The notes under the pieces: generated by a model
Told to the model about the DNA's origin: nothing
What the model saw: only the letters and a program-made list of their open reading frames with translations
The model's database searches: none
Part shown: positions 24,400 to 40,100 of the stretch, one piece after another
Layout of the letters: the number at the start of each line of letters is the position of its first letter
Position numbering within the stretch: the stretch's first letter is position 1
Position numbers and translations under genes: made by a program
From: Vitis vinifera
Taxonomy: Eukaryota > Streptophyta > Magnoliopsida > Vitales > Vitaceae
NCBI RefSeq assembly: GCF_030704535.1
Contig: NC_081818.1
Coordinates: forward strand, 571,001-635,000
DNA length: 64,000 bases
Direction of reading: 5' to 3'

Positions 24400-25545
24400 T
24401 ATTGAAAATGGATCTACTCCTTGCTTTCCTTCTCTGATTCTCCAGACCCACCTCCGATTTTCTCTCCCAATTTACATGGTGGATGTCTTCTTCTCCCGGG
24501 TTCGATCGGTAGGGTTCGCTTTTCTGCAATTCGATGATTTTTTGTGCCTTTTTTTTGGGTTTTTGGTTGGTTGTGGTGTTTATGGTTTTGTGTTCGGATC
24601 GGGACAGGTGGATTTGGATCTTTGTTGTTTTGTTGGTCCGGATCTGTGGATCGTCGTGTTGAGGGGTGTTCTGATGCTTTTTGGTTTTGTTTTTGGTGAA
24701 TTTTTTATGGGTTCGTTTTGTTTTTCTGCTTTTCTGGAGAGTTTTGGTTGGATTTGTGGGATTTTGTTTTGTGGGTTTTTAATTTCCCCGTTGTTTGTTT
24801 GTTTCTATGTGGGGTGGTTGATGGATATGCATTTATTGCTCAGGATTTTGTATTGGGTTTATCTTCTTTTTATGATTGATGAATATGCCTTATTGGGCTG
24901 ATGCAAGATCAATGTTCCCATGATCTATGGAAAATCCTATCTTTGCGGACATGTACAGATTTTGTTTGATGGGTTGTTGAAACTCTGATGTTTTGGGAAT
25001 TTTATTTTTAAAAAAATTGGTTCTTGAGAGAGGATTCATTTTCCCCCTTGAATATGTGTTGGATAGTTATGATTTCCATAATTGATGAATATGGAAAACG
25101 AATATTGTGTTTACTTGCTTGATCCCTTTGTTTTGATCATAGAGTGGCTAAGTGTGGTTTTCGAGTGGGGCCACGGCATGAAATCCATGACTGAAAGCCG
25201 CATGTAGCTTCCATGTTATTATCGAAGGGTGGTTTCCTCTTTTCTGTAAATTTCATTGAAGTTCATGAGCTCTTGAGGGTTTTTGGGGTTTACAGCTTTA
25301 TTGAATTGGATTGTTATTCTCTGGGCATGATATATTTGGTAAGGTTGTATGCTTCACTTGGTAGCTATAGTATGATTTGTGGATGTGGATTGGTTTATTT
25401 AAAATTTATCACATTGAATAGGTAAAGAGATTTTGTGTATCTTGCAGCTTATTTAGCTGAGATTTCTAATTTTATTTGATCTTAGCAGGTAAATGATTGG
25501 TTTCACTGAGAGAAAGGAGTAAAAAGCTGAAATTTTTTTTAAGGG
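24400..25545 (+). other. 5' leader of the GSK3-like gene with a UTR intron
   Basis: A pyrimidine-rich leader (about 24400-24508) ends at a donor GATCG/GTAGGG. The acceptor CTTAGCAG (ending 25488) precedes a short second leader exon (25489-25545) that meets the ATG at 25546. The intron, about 980 bases, is T/G-rich. The acceptor has the form TAGCAG, so two closely spaced AGs are available. The 141-codon open frame inside it is Phe/Gly-rich and has no family features. Confidence 0.5.
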
Positions 25546-29975
<4,430 letters not shown>

Positions 29976-30736
29976 TTCCATCTGAAATGTGACTGCCACC
30001 CCAAATGGAAGCTGTGTTTCTTCTCTCTACGTATATGCTATTTGTTCGTTTTCGTGTATGTCTTTCCCTTTGTATTCCCCTATTTTGTAAAAGCAGATTT
30101 AGAGACATGCTACTTAATCATATGCCCAAACCTCAATGGGTAGGTATTCGGTTTACCCTGTTTCTGTATCACAATAGATTGTAACATCACATAGAAGACA
30201 AACATTAGCATTTTATCCCAATGTTCTATTTGTAGCTGGATGCAATTTAGCTAAAATCGTATCTGGGATTGTCCTAATGATGCTCTCTTTTCTGATTTAG
30301 ACCCGCATCGGCTGCTTAATCCATTGCCAAGGTCTCAGGAGAGAGCACATGAAGGCAGTGTCCCCAAGTGTTGTGATTCCATGTCAAAGACCGTTTAATC
30401 TTAATAAAGCATATTTGTTCCCTTGTTCCCTTGTGCATCTTACATGTGTTAACCTGTTCTATGAAAGCTGGTAAATGGTTTTCAGGGCAAATGACATTGT
30501 TCAAATGGGTTTAAGTATGAATGGTTATCGTTTATTTATTTTCCATTTATTGGATTGGGGTACAAATTGATAGTTTGATACTGCCTCACCATTCTCACAT
30601 TCATTGTTTGCTTACCATGTTGTCATCAATTTTTCATTGAAGGCCTATTTTTAGTTAAAGATGACATTAGAACTAGTTATTTTTATTAAAAGCCTTTTTA
30701 ATAGAAAATCTCCCCTTACAAAAGGATCTGACATTA
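29976..30736 (+). other. 3' UTR of the GSK3-like gene and spacer
   Basis: Downstream of the TGA the sequence to about 30.5 kb has the mixed composition of a plant 3' UTR, perhaps with a further intron (GGTATGC-like and TTTAG/AC sites near 30.1-30.3 kb). AATAAA-type signals occur near 30.4 kb. No coding feature is seen. Confidence 0.35.
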
Positions 30737-30910
30737 GACTCTGTTTGATACTGCTTTTAAAAAATAAAAATTGGGTGTTTGATAAAATTTTAAAAGCATT
30801 TTTAGAAAGTTTAAAAATCATTTGTAGTATTTTTTTAGAAAAGCATTTAATAAGTGATTCTTTTAAAAACATTTTCACTAAAAGTATTTCTAGTACTATC
30901 AAATGCACTC
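30737..30910. mobile_element. MITE with TTA target duplication (copy 1)
   Basis: The left end GACTCTGTTTGATACTG and the inverted right end GAGTGCATTTGATAGTAC pair imperfectly, and TTA flanks both sides (30734-30736, 30911-30913). 174 bases, A/T-rich, with no coding capacity. The ends match those of the element at 31126-31246. Tourist/Harbinger-like by target site. Confidence 0.55.
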
Positions 30911-31125
30911 TTAAAGGTTAAAACATACACTTCAAAGTTTTAAAACATACACTTTTGAAGTTTTAAAACATATACTTTTAAAGGGTTAAAACTTAATTGT
31001 GCTATTGAATATTTGAAAAAGTTTTCTTTACAAAAATTAAGCATTTAGAGCATGTTTAATAGTGATTTAGGAAGCATTTCTAATATTTGTAATATTTGAA
31101 ACTTTTTATTATTCATACACTCTTA

Positions 31126-31246
31126 GAGTGCGTTTGACGATGATTCTAAGAAACATTTCTATTATTTTTAATACTTGAAAATCTATCATTTCTAATACTT
31201 GAAAATTCCTTAAAAACACTTTCTACCATCACTATCAAATACACTC
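31126..31246. mobile_element. MITE with TTA target duplication (copy 2)
   Basis: The left end GAGTGCGTTTGACGATG and the inverted right end GAGTGTATTTGATAGTG match at 13 of 17 positions. TTA flanks both sides (31123-31125, 31247-31249). 121 bases. Same family of ends as the element 200 bases to the left. Confidence 0.6.
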
Positions 31247-31918
31247 TTAATAAAATTTCAAAATCATTTTTAAAATCTTAACGAATGATGTTTGGTGTTA
31301 GCATGGGTGGATTTTCTTTTTTACAAAAAAAAAAAATTTAATTTATATCCAAACATGTTATAAGTTAAAAACATTATAGGACTTAAAAATATTTATTAAC
31401 ATAAAAAATTTTAATGGATTAAATTACTATTAAATTGGTCTTCAAATTATGACTCCTTAGCTCTACAAAATTTGGTCTTTACAAGTCATGAATCACATGT
31501 TCAATGTATGTGACCTATCACATATTAAGTCCCAATTTTGTTGAATTAATAAGTCATAATTTTGAAGACCAATTTAGTGTAATTTATCGGTTTTATTTTT
31601 TATTATTTAATAATAAAGGACTAGTCACTTTTTTTGTTTTTTGTTTTTTGTTTTTTTAAGTATTTTAGTATTTTTTAATAATGCATTTTTTTTTAAAAAA
31701 AAATTTTGAAAAAATACAACTGCCTTTTAATACGGAGCTCAGAGATTCGCTGTTTCTACACCGTCATCCTGAAACGCAGCGTTTTGCCCTTCTCTAAGCC
31801 TCCAGACTCCAGAGGGCACAGTTCCGATTGCTCTCAACATCAAGTTTACATTTGCTCGGGAAAATTATGTATTTTCCGTGAAAACAAACAGACAGAGTCG
31901 GGTTCGGATTAACAAAAT

Positions 31919-33382
31919 ATGCCATTGGGAAAATATCACTGTGACTACTGCGACAAGCAATTCCAAGACACGCCTTCTGCTAGAAAGCGCCATCTCCAAG
32001 GTCTTCAGCACCAAAGAGCCAAAGCTCTCTGGTACGACTCCTTCAGAGGTTCTTCTCTCTCTCTCTCTCTCCTTTTTCTTCAAACCCTTATTTTCTGTTT
32101 GGTTGCCAACGAAACGACAGAATCTCCAATTCTCACGACGGAACGCGCATGATTGATCGTAGTAACACAAACAAAAAGATTTTCAAAATTTTCATTTCTT
32201 TTCATTTTCTTCAGCTTTCTCAGCAACCAAACGGTAAGTGTGCTCCGTATGGTTGCTAAGAAAATGTAGGGGGACCAAAATAAAAAGATTAAAATTTCAA
32301 TCTTTTGTTTTCTATTACTTTTGACGGCACTGGCTAATTAAGCCAATTACAAAAATCTGCCTTTATTGAAGTGATTCTTGAGTTTTTCAGCAACGTTCTT
32401 ACTGGTTTGCATATGAATGTAGATCCAAATCAGATTCAGGCCGAGGGCTACGGGAAAGGAGTCTGCAATCGCTTCGTTAGAACGGTACTTATCTTCGAAC
32501 CTCCATTCTATGTTTTCTAAATAAATTTTGCTTCTAATATTAGAATTCGATATGAATCTTGGGCTAGGATTATCTGCTTATTTCTTTTCCTTGTCATGCT
32601 CTGAAGGGATTTTGCCAGTATGGTGATTCTTGCAAATATTTTCATCCGAAGCAAAGCTTACAAAATACAAATACTCAATCCATACCAGGTAAATTGCACA
32701 TCTTCATTCATGTCTTCCTTTTTCCATTTTACACAAGAAATTCGGTTCTATTCTTTAATGATACCATGCCCTCTCGGAGGAGTGTTGTGTCTGTTGGATA
32801 TGAACCCTCTTAGATTGACTCATTTGTGACTAGATTTTCCCCAATTTTATCAGGTTATTCATGAATACTTAGTTTTAAATGTAGTCAAATGATAATGATG
32901 TTTAATGTCTATTTGGTCCGATCTTCAGTGACAGGCTTCCCAGATAATATTCAGTCACTAAGTAATCCAGGGAACCAATTAGTTGGAGGCGGTCCATTGC
33001 CAGGCAAGTTTAAATTATTTGTTTCTTAAGACTTCGGGAATTTCTAGTTTTATCATTGCTGAAACCACCTACTAAGGCTTATTCCTTTTCTCTCATTCCC
33101 AAGGCACAACTATTTAACATCATTACTTAGTTAAATGCTGCATGCTTGCATAAGTTTGGTACACGTTGTTCATGATATATTGTATGAGATAACTGTGGAT
33201 ATTTGTCCCTTTTTTAGTTTTTTTATTTATTTTTAATACCTACTGTCTACTTGTCCTCATCACGATACACAGGTAATGTGGTCAAAGATAGCATGGGAAA
33301 TTCCTGGGGCAATCTACCTCCATCATTAAAGCCTCCTCCAGAGGGTGGATATCCACCTCTTCCATTTTTGGATTGGGGATGA
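31919..33382 (+). CDS. U11/U12 snRNP 20K-type zinc-finger protein (ZMAT5-like)
   Basis: Five coding exons: 31919-32048, 32423-32484, 32607-32688, 32929-33003, 33273-33382, giving 152 aa in frame. The human homologue ZMAT5/U11-U12-20K is part of the minor (U12-type) spliceosome; a plant homologue is annotated as a CCCH zinc-finger protein. Visible features are a U1-C-like C2H2 finger (C8, C11, H25, H31), a CCCH finger with the classic C-x8-C-x5-C-x3-H spacing (C58, C67, C73, H77), and the family C-terminus LPPSLKPPPEGGYPP ending in LDWG. The fourth intron has a GC donor (CCAG/GCAAGT). The first intron has a weak donor (GAG/GTTCTT). Length and both ends match the family, so the model is secure. 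Confidence 0.9.
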
Positions 33383-34188
33383 GAGGCCTATTTTATCCAG
33401 GTTGCTTCAATTGTGCTAGTAATATAAATTCCTTCATATTTCTTAGCATGCTCCTTTAATATGTTGGGCATGTTTCCATTGAACATAAGGATATGATTAC
33501 TATAGGCTCATGGAGCTCATGTATTTTCATTGGCTGGACATGAAGTTTATTTTATACTTTCATGTTGTGTCTGCTGCACAAGCTCTACCATATGTATTTT
33601 GTTGCTATCTCAGTTACATATCATTTGTTGTTTGTTTTCATGTAATGTAAATTCTTTCATATTTCTTAGTGTGCTTCTTTAATATGGTTGGCATATTTCT
33701 ATTGAACATGAGGATATGGTTGTTATAGTCTAATGGAGCTCATGTATATTTCATTAGCTGGACATTTAGTTTATTTTATCCTTTAATGTTGTATGTGCTG
33801 TACAAGCTCTGTATATGTTTCTTCTTGCTATCTTTGGTATATATCATTCACTGTTTTCTCGTGTGTGTGTGTGTAAGTCCAGTTGTTGGATTTTGATGTT
33901 GTTTACCTAAGGATAGCACCTTTCTTTTTATGTTCTTATCAGAAATTGGAAATTGAGTATAACAGAATATGAATGGAGACCTGAATATCTGAATGATGTC
34001 AAAAGCTGCCTTAGTTTTAGAGGAGGAATGTCTTCATCAACTTAAATAGAATTTCATTGCTATTTATATGAATGATGTCAATAGATGTTTCACTACCTTG
34101 TTCACTTGTGCCCTTTCTTTCCCTTGTTTCATCAGCATCTTCCATCTGTGCTATGTGAGATCCATCCCACCTGATTCATGATATCCCT
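33383..34188. other. Convergent 3' region of two genes
   Basis: This is the shared downstream region of the U11/U12-20K gene (plus) and the ABC transporter gene (minus). It holds a diverged tandem duplication (33419-33862) and a short GT run near 33863. No coding signal is seen. Confidence 0.6.
33419..33862 (+). repeat. Diverged 223-bp tandem duplication
   Basis: Unit 1 (33419-33641) and unit 2 (33642-about 33862) align end to end. Shared landmarks in order are TTTCATATTTCTTAG, CCTTTAATATG-like, TGGAGCTCATGTAT, GCTGGACAT, and ACAAGCTCT. By eye they are about 80-85 percent identical, so the duplication is old. It lies in the probable 3' UTR of the U11/U12-20K gene. Confidence 0.85.
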
Positions 34189-37100
34189 TTACATGTGAGG
34201 CGGTGAGTTGTGCTTCAACACAATGAAGAAGAGAAAGGCAAGGCTGGCAAACAGCATACACATTATAGACAAAATGAGTATGTCTGTACCTATCCTGTTG
34301 TGACTCAAACTCCTTGCATTTGCCAATCTATCCCACACATAAGAACCATCTGGGAGCCGTGGGCAACTGCAAGCTGATGTGCACTTTTCTGTATCGCAAT
34401 AAAAACTGATTGTGGTTATCACATTTATTGCAAATTGGAATGGGTTGCTCCAATACATCCACCTGTAGAACCTTATGTCAGATAGCACAACAACTACACC
34501 TGAAGTTGACACCCACATTGATGTCACAATTGACACGGAAAATGCTGCTAGTGTTGGCACTGGTGCTAGGAAGGTAATCATCATCCCAAAGTATGTTACA
34601 CCCAATGTGAACACAAAGAGCACTAGCCAATATAGTAGAAAGTCTGAAGCGGATCCTGTTCCAATTCCTGCCATGCTGTTCCCGATTCCTACCACAACAA
34701 GTGTTGCAATTAAAAAGTATGGAATCTCACCAACTGCCCATGATATAGGATAAAAGATTGGATGATACATTCTGGCCCTTCTCTCTCGGAAATACACCAA
34801 CCTGTCTGTGCCAATCTGCGGAATGACATTATTTGCTGAGATCACACCAATGAGTATAACTTGCATGTATATGTAAAGTGCACGTGAAGCCACACTGTAA
34901 ACATCATTGTATCCAATCTGAAAGTAAAGGGAACCCATCAGGATAGCAATCACCATGCACCCTGTAAGTCTTCCAAATGTGTATTGCACATTCCTCCACA
35001 AGAACCTCTGTGTTCGTAATAGTACCAAACTGGCTTGCTGTGAGTAAGGTGTTGGATAAGTAGAAGATAGACCCTTGAGTGTTCTTGTCTTGGTCAACTT
35101 CTTCATACTGCTAATTTCCTTCTTGGTGATATCATGTGAGGAGCTAGCTTTGTATATCTCTGCAAAATTTTGTGGAGGATTGACCCTGTTTTTTATCCCT
35201 AAGCCAAGAGTCCTCATGACGAAACTAATTGGACTTTCTCTTATGGTATAATATGGGGAATTTGGAATGGATACGAAGTAATCTAGCAATTCATTGCAGT
35301 TAGATCCTATGGAACCAAAATATGCTTCATGCCCTTCTTGTGTCAGAATGAGAGCCTGGTCAAAGAAGGATAATGCACGTACATTAGGGTGTGTAAGAGA
35401 TGCAATAATGACACAACCCGAATCTGACACTTGAGAGAGGATATTGAGAATGCTCAAAGTTCCTGCAGTATCAAGGCCTGATATTGGTTCTTCAAGAAAG
35501 AGAATACTTGGGTTAGCAGCCAGCTCAACTGCAATGGTCATTTTCTTGGCTATTTCAAATGTCCTGCCAGTGGCATCACAAAGGGAGCTTACAAGTTGGT
35601 TTGAGTAGGGCATCAAGCCAAGTTGGTTGAGGACCAGCTCAACGTGGATGCATCGGTTTGTTAGGCTAATTGCTTGTCCTAGACGCAGTGCAGCACTGAA
35701 TTGAAGGGTTTCACGAACAGAGAGGTAAGGTTGGTGAGCGTCCAGCTTCTCAACATAACCTATTAGTCTAGAGAAGGTACCCGCACTGATGCCATTTGCA
35801 TTGAGGTTGCCGGTGAGGCAGCCATTTAAAGGTTTCCTTCCAGCCAGGCACTTGAGGAGTGTGGCCTTACTTGTTCTGGAACCACCTAATAAAGCTAGCA
35901 TGTTTCCAGGAAAAGCATAGCCTGTGATGTTGTCAAACACTGATGTGCTTTCTTTTGTTCCCTTGTCATACCTGATGCATAGAAAATGTAGTGTGAAAAC
36001 TTGTTTTGGTGTTAAAAGTTAATCAACAATGAGGCCTTTTCTAGTCGACATTTTTATGATAAATTTTTGTAAGGTGGTTTAGCAGGAAGTGGCTTTTGTT
36101 TGTGTAATTACATGTACTTTTGAACAACCTAAGGATAAAATAAGAAACATTTGGGAAATTAAGAGAAGGATATAGGGGTGAAAGTGAAATTAGAGTGTTT
36201 TTATTTTAAAATCTCGATTAATTCAAAGATGGAGAGACTCACCCTGTGAATGATAGATTCTCAAACAGAAGCGTCACTGGCTCCACCGGAATGCCAAGTC
36301 CTTTCCTCTCCAGATCAACATGGAATTCTTCAATCCATTTCTCATCTCTGCTACTGTTGTTCATTTTTCCATGACCTGACCATGAATTTTTTGGCCTAGA
36401 ATATCTGGAAGTGGCATAATCTGATGATTGTCCGCTGTAAGTATTGAATGACTGGAATTCAGTGTCTGTGTCTTCCACAAAATTGCCAATTACTGGGGTC
36501 CTTTTAAGATGGGGCAGTGACTGGCTCATTTCTGTGAATTCTATCTTCTTTAGCCCCAATAATGCTAACAAGTTGGCAATTACTGTCCATCCCAGGAGAA
36601 TGGCATAAGGAAGCCATGGTCTTTTGGAATTTTCTGCGAGCTCATAGAAATTCAGGTAGGCTTTTCCAACTGTCATTGTTGGAAACTGGTCACAGAAAGG
36701 AAGTTGGCCAAGGTAGTTGGAGCAAGGGTCAGTGTAGCCATTGTTGAACTGGAGCCTGCAGAACAAAATGTTAGCCGAGTGTATTGGGTTCACATAAATG
36801 AGCCATTTCCAGTAAGCTGGAACATTGGATGGGAAGATCACAAAGCCACTGAAGAGTAGGGAGATTGAAATAAGTAGACCTGCAAGAAATAAGTGAAATG
36901 ATGGTGTTAGTTATCTAGCCAGTGAGATTAACAAGAACCAACATACATAGAAGTTGGAGAGTTTTGTAGTATCAACTGCTCTCCATCTCTGTTAAATCAG
37001 TGAAGCGATTATTCAGAAAATGAGATTTGAGGAGTGTGAAAATGGAAATATTATATGCATTTCTGGAGAACTAAGGACACGTCAATATAGTAGATGCTGA

Positions 37101-40100
37101 TCTGTTTATGGCTGGTGTAAGAATGTATGCAATGTACATAAAGGTGCAGGATGCCAGGATCTTCCATTCAAAAGGTCCAACCTTGGGGATTTAGTTATCA
37201 TGCTTGATGCTATCAGATGAATGAAGAAGATATGATTTTCTGAACTGCAATCTAAGTTGATCAGGTTTGCATGCACTTCATTTTTTGTCATTCAAAATAA
37301 GGCATTAAGAATTGCGAAGAGAGGTTATGTGCAAGCAAGAAAACAAATTTTGTCAAGAGAAGCAAAAGTACCAGACAAAGCATTCCCTATTTCTGGGATT
37401 GAAGAGATGGCACTGAGAAAAAAGAAGACCGATGACCCAAAGTTCGCTACCAAGAAGAGTAGGACCAGATACTCAAAGAAAGGTGCCCCATTTCCTTCCA
37501 GTGGTAACCCTGCTAAAAAATAAACACAAAGGGCATACGCCAGTGTCTGCAAGAAATAAGACACATTTTAGTTCCGTGAAATCTGTGATTCCATAAGAGG
37601 AAAATAACTGGGAAAAGTACTTCTACAAGGGTCTGTGGAAGATTGACAATGAAATGGGCAACTATGTATGAAGAAGCTCTGAAGAATCTCTGTGCCCTGT
37701 GCTTGTAAAAGATTGGCCTCTGAAGCATGTAGAGAGGAAGCTGTACCAGATTTATCAGCATTACGCTCATGATGGAAACAAACCCCAGGGCCCTCACTGA
37801 ATTCATTTGCTGTTGGGTGTATTCACCGCCAAGTTTGTAAAACAATGTCCCTCCAAAAATGCCAAGTATAATTGCCTGCAAAGTTCAAGAATGGACTCAT
37901 TATACACCGAGGCATGGCATACTTGAGTCAAGGATGTTTGGAGCTTTCTTTCTCCAAATCTTGAGAATCACATCATTGGATGACTCTTATATTTCTATTG
38001 AAGAGGGGAAAGATTTGGAGCATGTTGTAGTATTCACCTGGAATAGCCTTAACTTGATTAAAGCATGAAGCCTTTTTGTGATCTTCACTTGTCTGTTGAT
38101 AAGAGTTTTAGTAGACTTCCACCATGTCTGGACAAAAGGCCTTTGGAACTGCTCCCATTGAGATTGGTACTCGTCCTCCTAGAAACAACAATGTTATTGG
38201 TGGTTAAAGCAATTTTATTTTATACAATCTCTTTATTTATCAAAAAAATTTTCTTTTGTTTTTTGTTTTTTGCTCTAAATGTTAGCCCCTAGATTGATTT
38301 TGTATTTGAATTCTAATCACAAACCATATCCCTGTGTTTCTTCTATGTTAGTCTGAATAGGTCTTATATACCTCTTCTTTGTAGCGGTCAACTTGGAGTC
38401 GAATCTGACCTTGTGCCTGCTTCAACATAGAGTACACATGTGAGGCACGGCCATGCTGGATTTTCAGGGTTCCGACAGAGAGGTATTGCATTTCTTCATT
38501 GTTCATGGATATTGCTGTGACGACATCACCGACCTGAACTCTTCCTGTGGTCTCTATTCCTCCCGAATGCCCTACTTTGGTAGAGAGCTTAGCAACTACC
38601 AATTCTGCAATCAAGAAACTCATGGATGTGGATTACTGTAATGGTCATTAATTGTTTAGAATCCCATATGCAACGAATCACACGTTTCATTTTTAAAACC
38701 ATACAACAAATGTGCTTAACAGATTGGCCTTGTTATACTTGAAAGTTAGCAATTTTGATGGTGGGTAACTAATTTACCTGTCTCTCGTCTCAGTTGTGCA
38801 TCAACTGAGCAGTGGTACTTGGATGGTGTTTTAAGAGACAACCCAAGTCCAGGTTCACTTTCCACCCAATAAGTGTGCTTTACATCATCTCCAGAGACGA
38901 TTCTCATGATGTCTTTGTAGTGATCTGAAGCCTTGTAGCACTTTACAAGTTCATCTAGGCCTAAAGGAGTTGCTCCTGGCACCATATATTGAGAACCATA
39001 GCCAGTTACAATATCTTCTAGAAATTCATCAGACTCTACATATGATGGCTTCATGTACCTGAATATTCAAAAAATTGTGCTGATTGTCAATGGTATGTTG
39101 AATTATGTTATTGAAATAGAAGGATTGAATAAGCATATAAGCAGCCATTAGTTGTCCTGATAGTGCCGATATTATATCACTTCTTACTAACCCAAGGTTG
39201 GTGAAGTAAGGAACAGCATCTTGTTGAGGGCCTTGGAACACAACATGCCCATCACCAAGAAGTATGATCCTGTCAAAGAGATCAAACACTTCCTGGGAGA
39301 GCTGGGTCAGTGACATGATTGCAGATGATTGCTGAATCCTGCTGATGGTCCTAATAGTGTTGACTAGATCATAAGTAGCTGCTGGATCAGACCCCAAAAG
39401 TGGTTGATCATAAAGCATAACAGAATATGTTCCAAGCGCTAACTCAGCAGTTGTGAGCTTCTGCCGATCAATGTCAGAGATTGCTTCTCCCACAAGTTTC
39501 TGCTCTATCTCCTTCAAGCTTAGAATTTCCAGTACATACTCTAGAAAAGGGTCTTGTCCCTCCACCAATGCATGTGCAAAGAATTTCCTCATTTGAGGAG
39601 TGAAGTTCTCTGGCCGAAGCCCCTGGGTGCAGTCCCTTGCAAACTCAAGTGTCTCTCGAACTGACAAAAAGGGAATGTGTCTGCAAGTTTATGAGAAGAT
39701 AAATAAGAATGCTAAGCTATAATTTTTTTAGTTTCATAGATTGGTGATGGTGGTCTGTAGGCACAAAATTGGGAAACACTATCCATTGAGAAAATCCATA
39801 ATATCTAATCTTTTCCTTTGAATTTTTGTATGTCCTCTTCAAGATTGCTTTGGCAAACCATTTTTTCTTATTTTTCTTAGACAAGATTATGATAATTGAA
39901 AGCACATAGAAGTTAGTGTAGCACTAGCTTAATTCGTCTTATTAGCTTAGTTACTGCATATTATGTTCTGATTTAAGTTAAAATTTTGATCTATTTGGGA
40001 TGATATAGTGTCTGCATCTTTTGCTCATTCATGAATGCTTATGTTGATTGTCAGGTCACAGAGCACTTACTTGTTAAGCTGGCCGCTTACATATGCAATG

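Larger units (their letters stand above)
20951..24400. other. AT-rich intergenic spacer
   Basis: No gene is visible over about 3.4 kb. The sequence is dominated by A/T runs. A pure AT dinucleotide tract is at 22486-22525. Weak tRNA-like box sequences occur near 22.0 and 23.3 kb. The open frames of 60-92 codons here have no recognisable motif. Confidence 0.5.

Noticed and set aside
24476-24901. 141-codon open frame before the GSK3-like gene
   Set aside because: It lies across the leader intron, is Phe/Gly/Cys-rich from T/G-rich DNA, and shows no conserved motif.
39029-39192. C-terminal extension of the long open frame in ABC exon 4 (LVRSDIISALSG onward)
   Set aside because: This is intron read-through; the donor GG/GTTAGT and acceptor TTCAG give LG-YMKPS, which fits the family.
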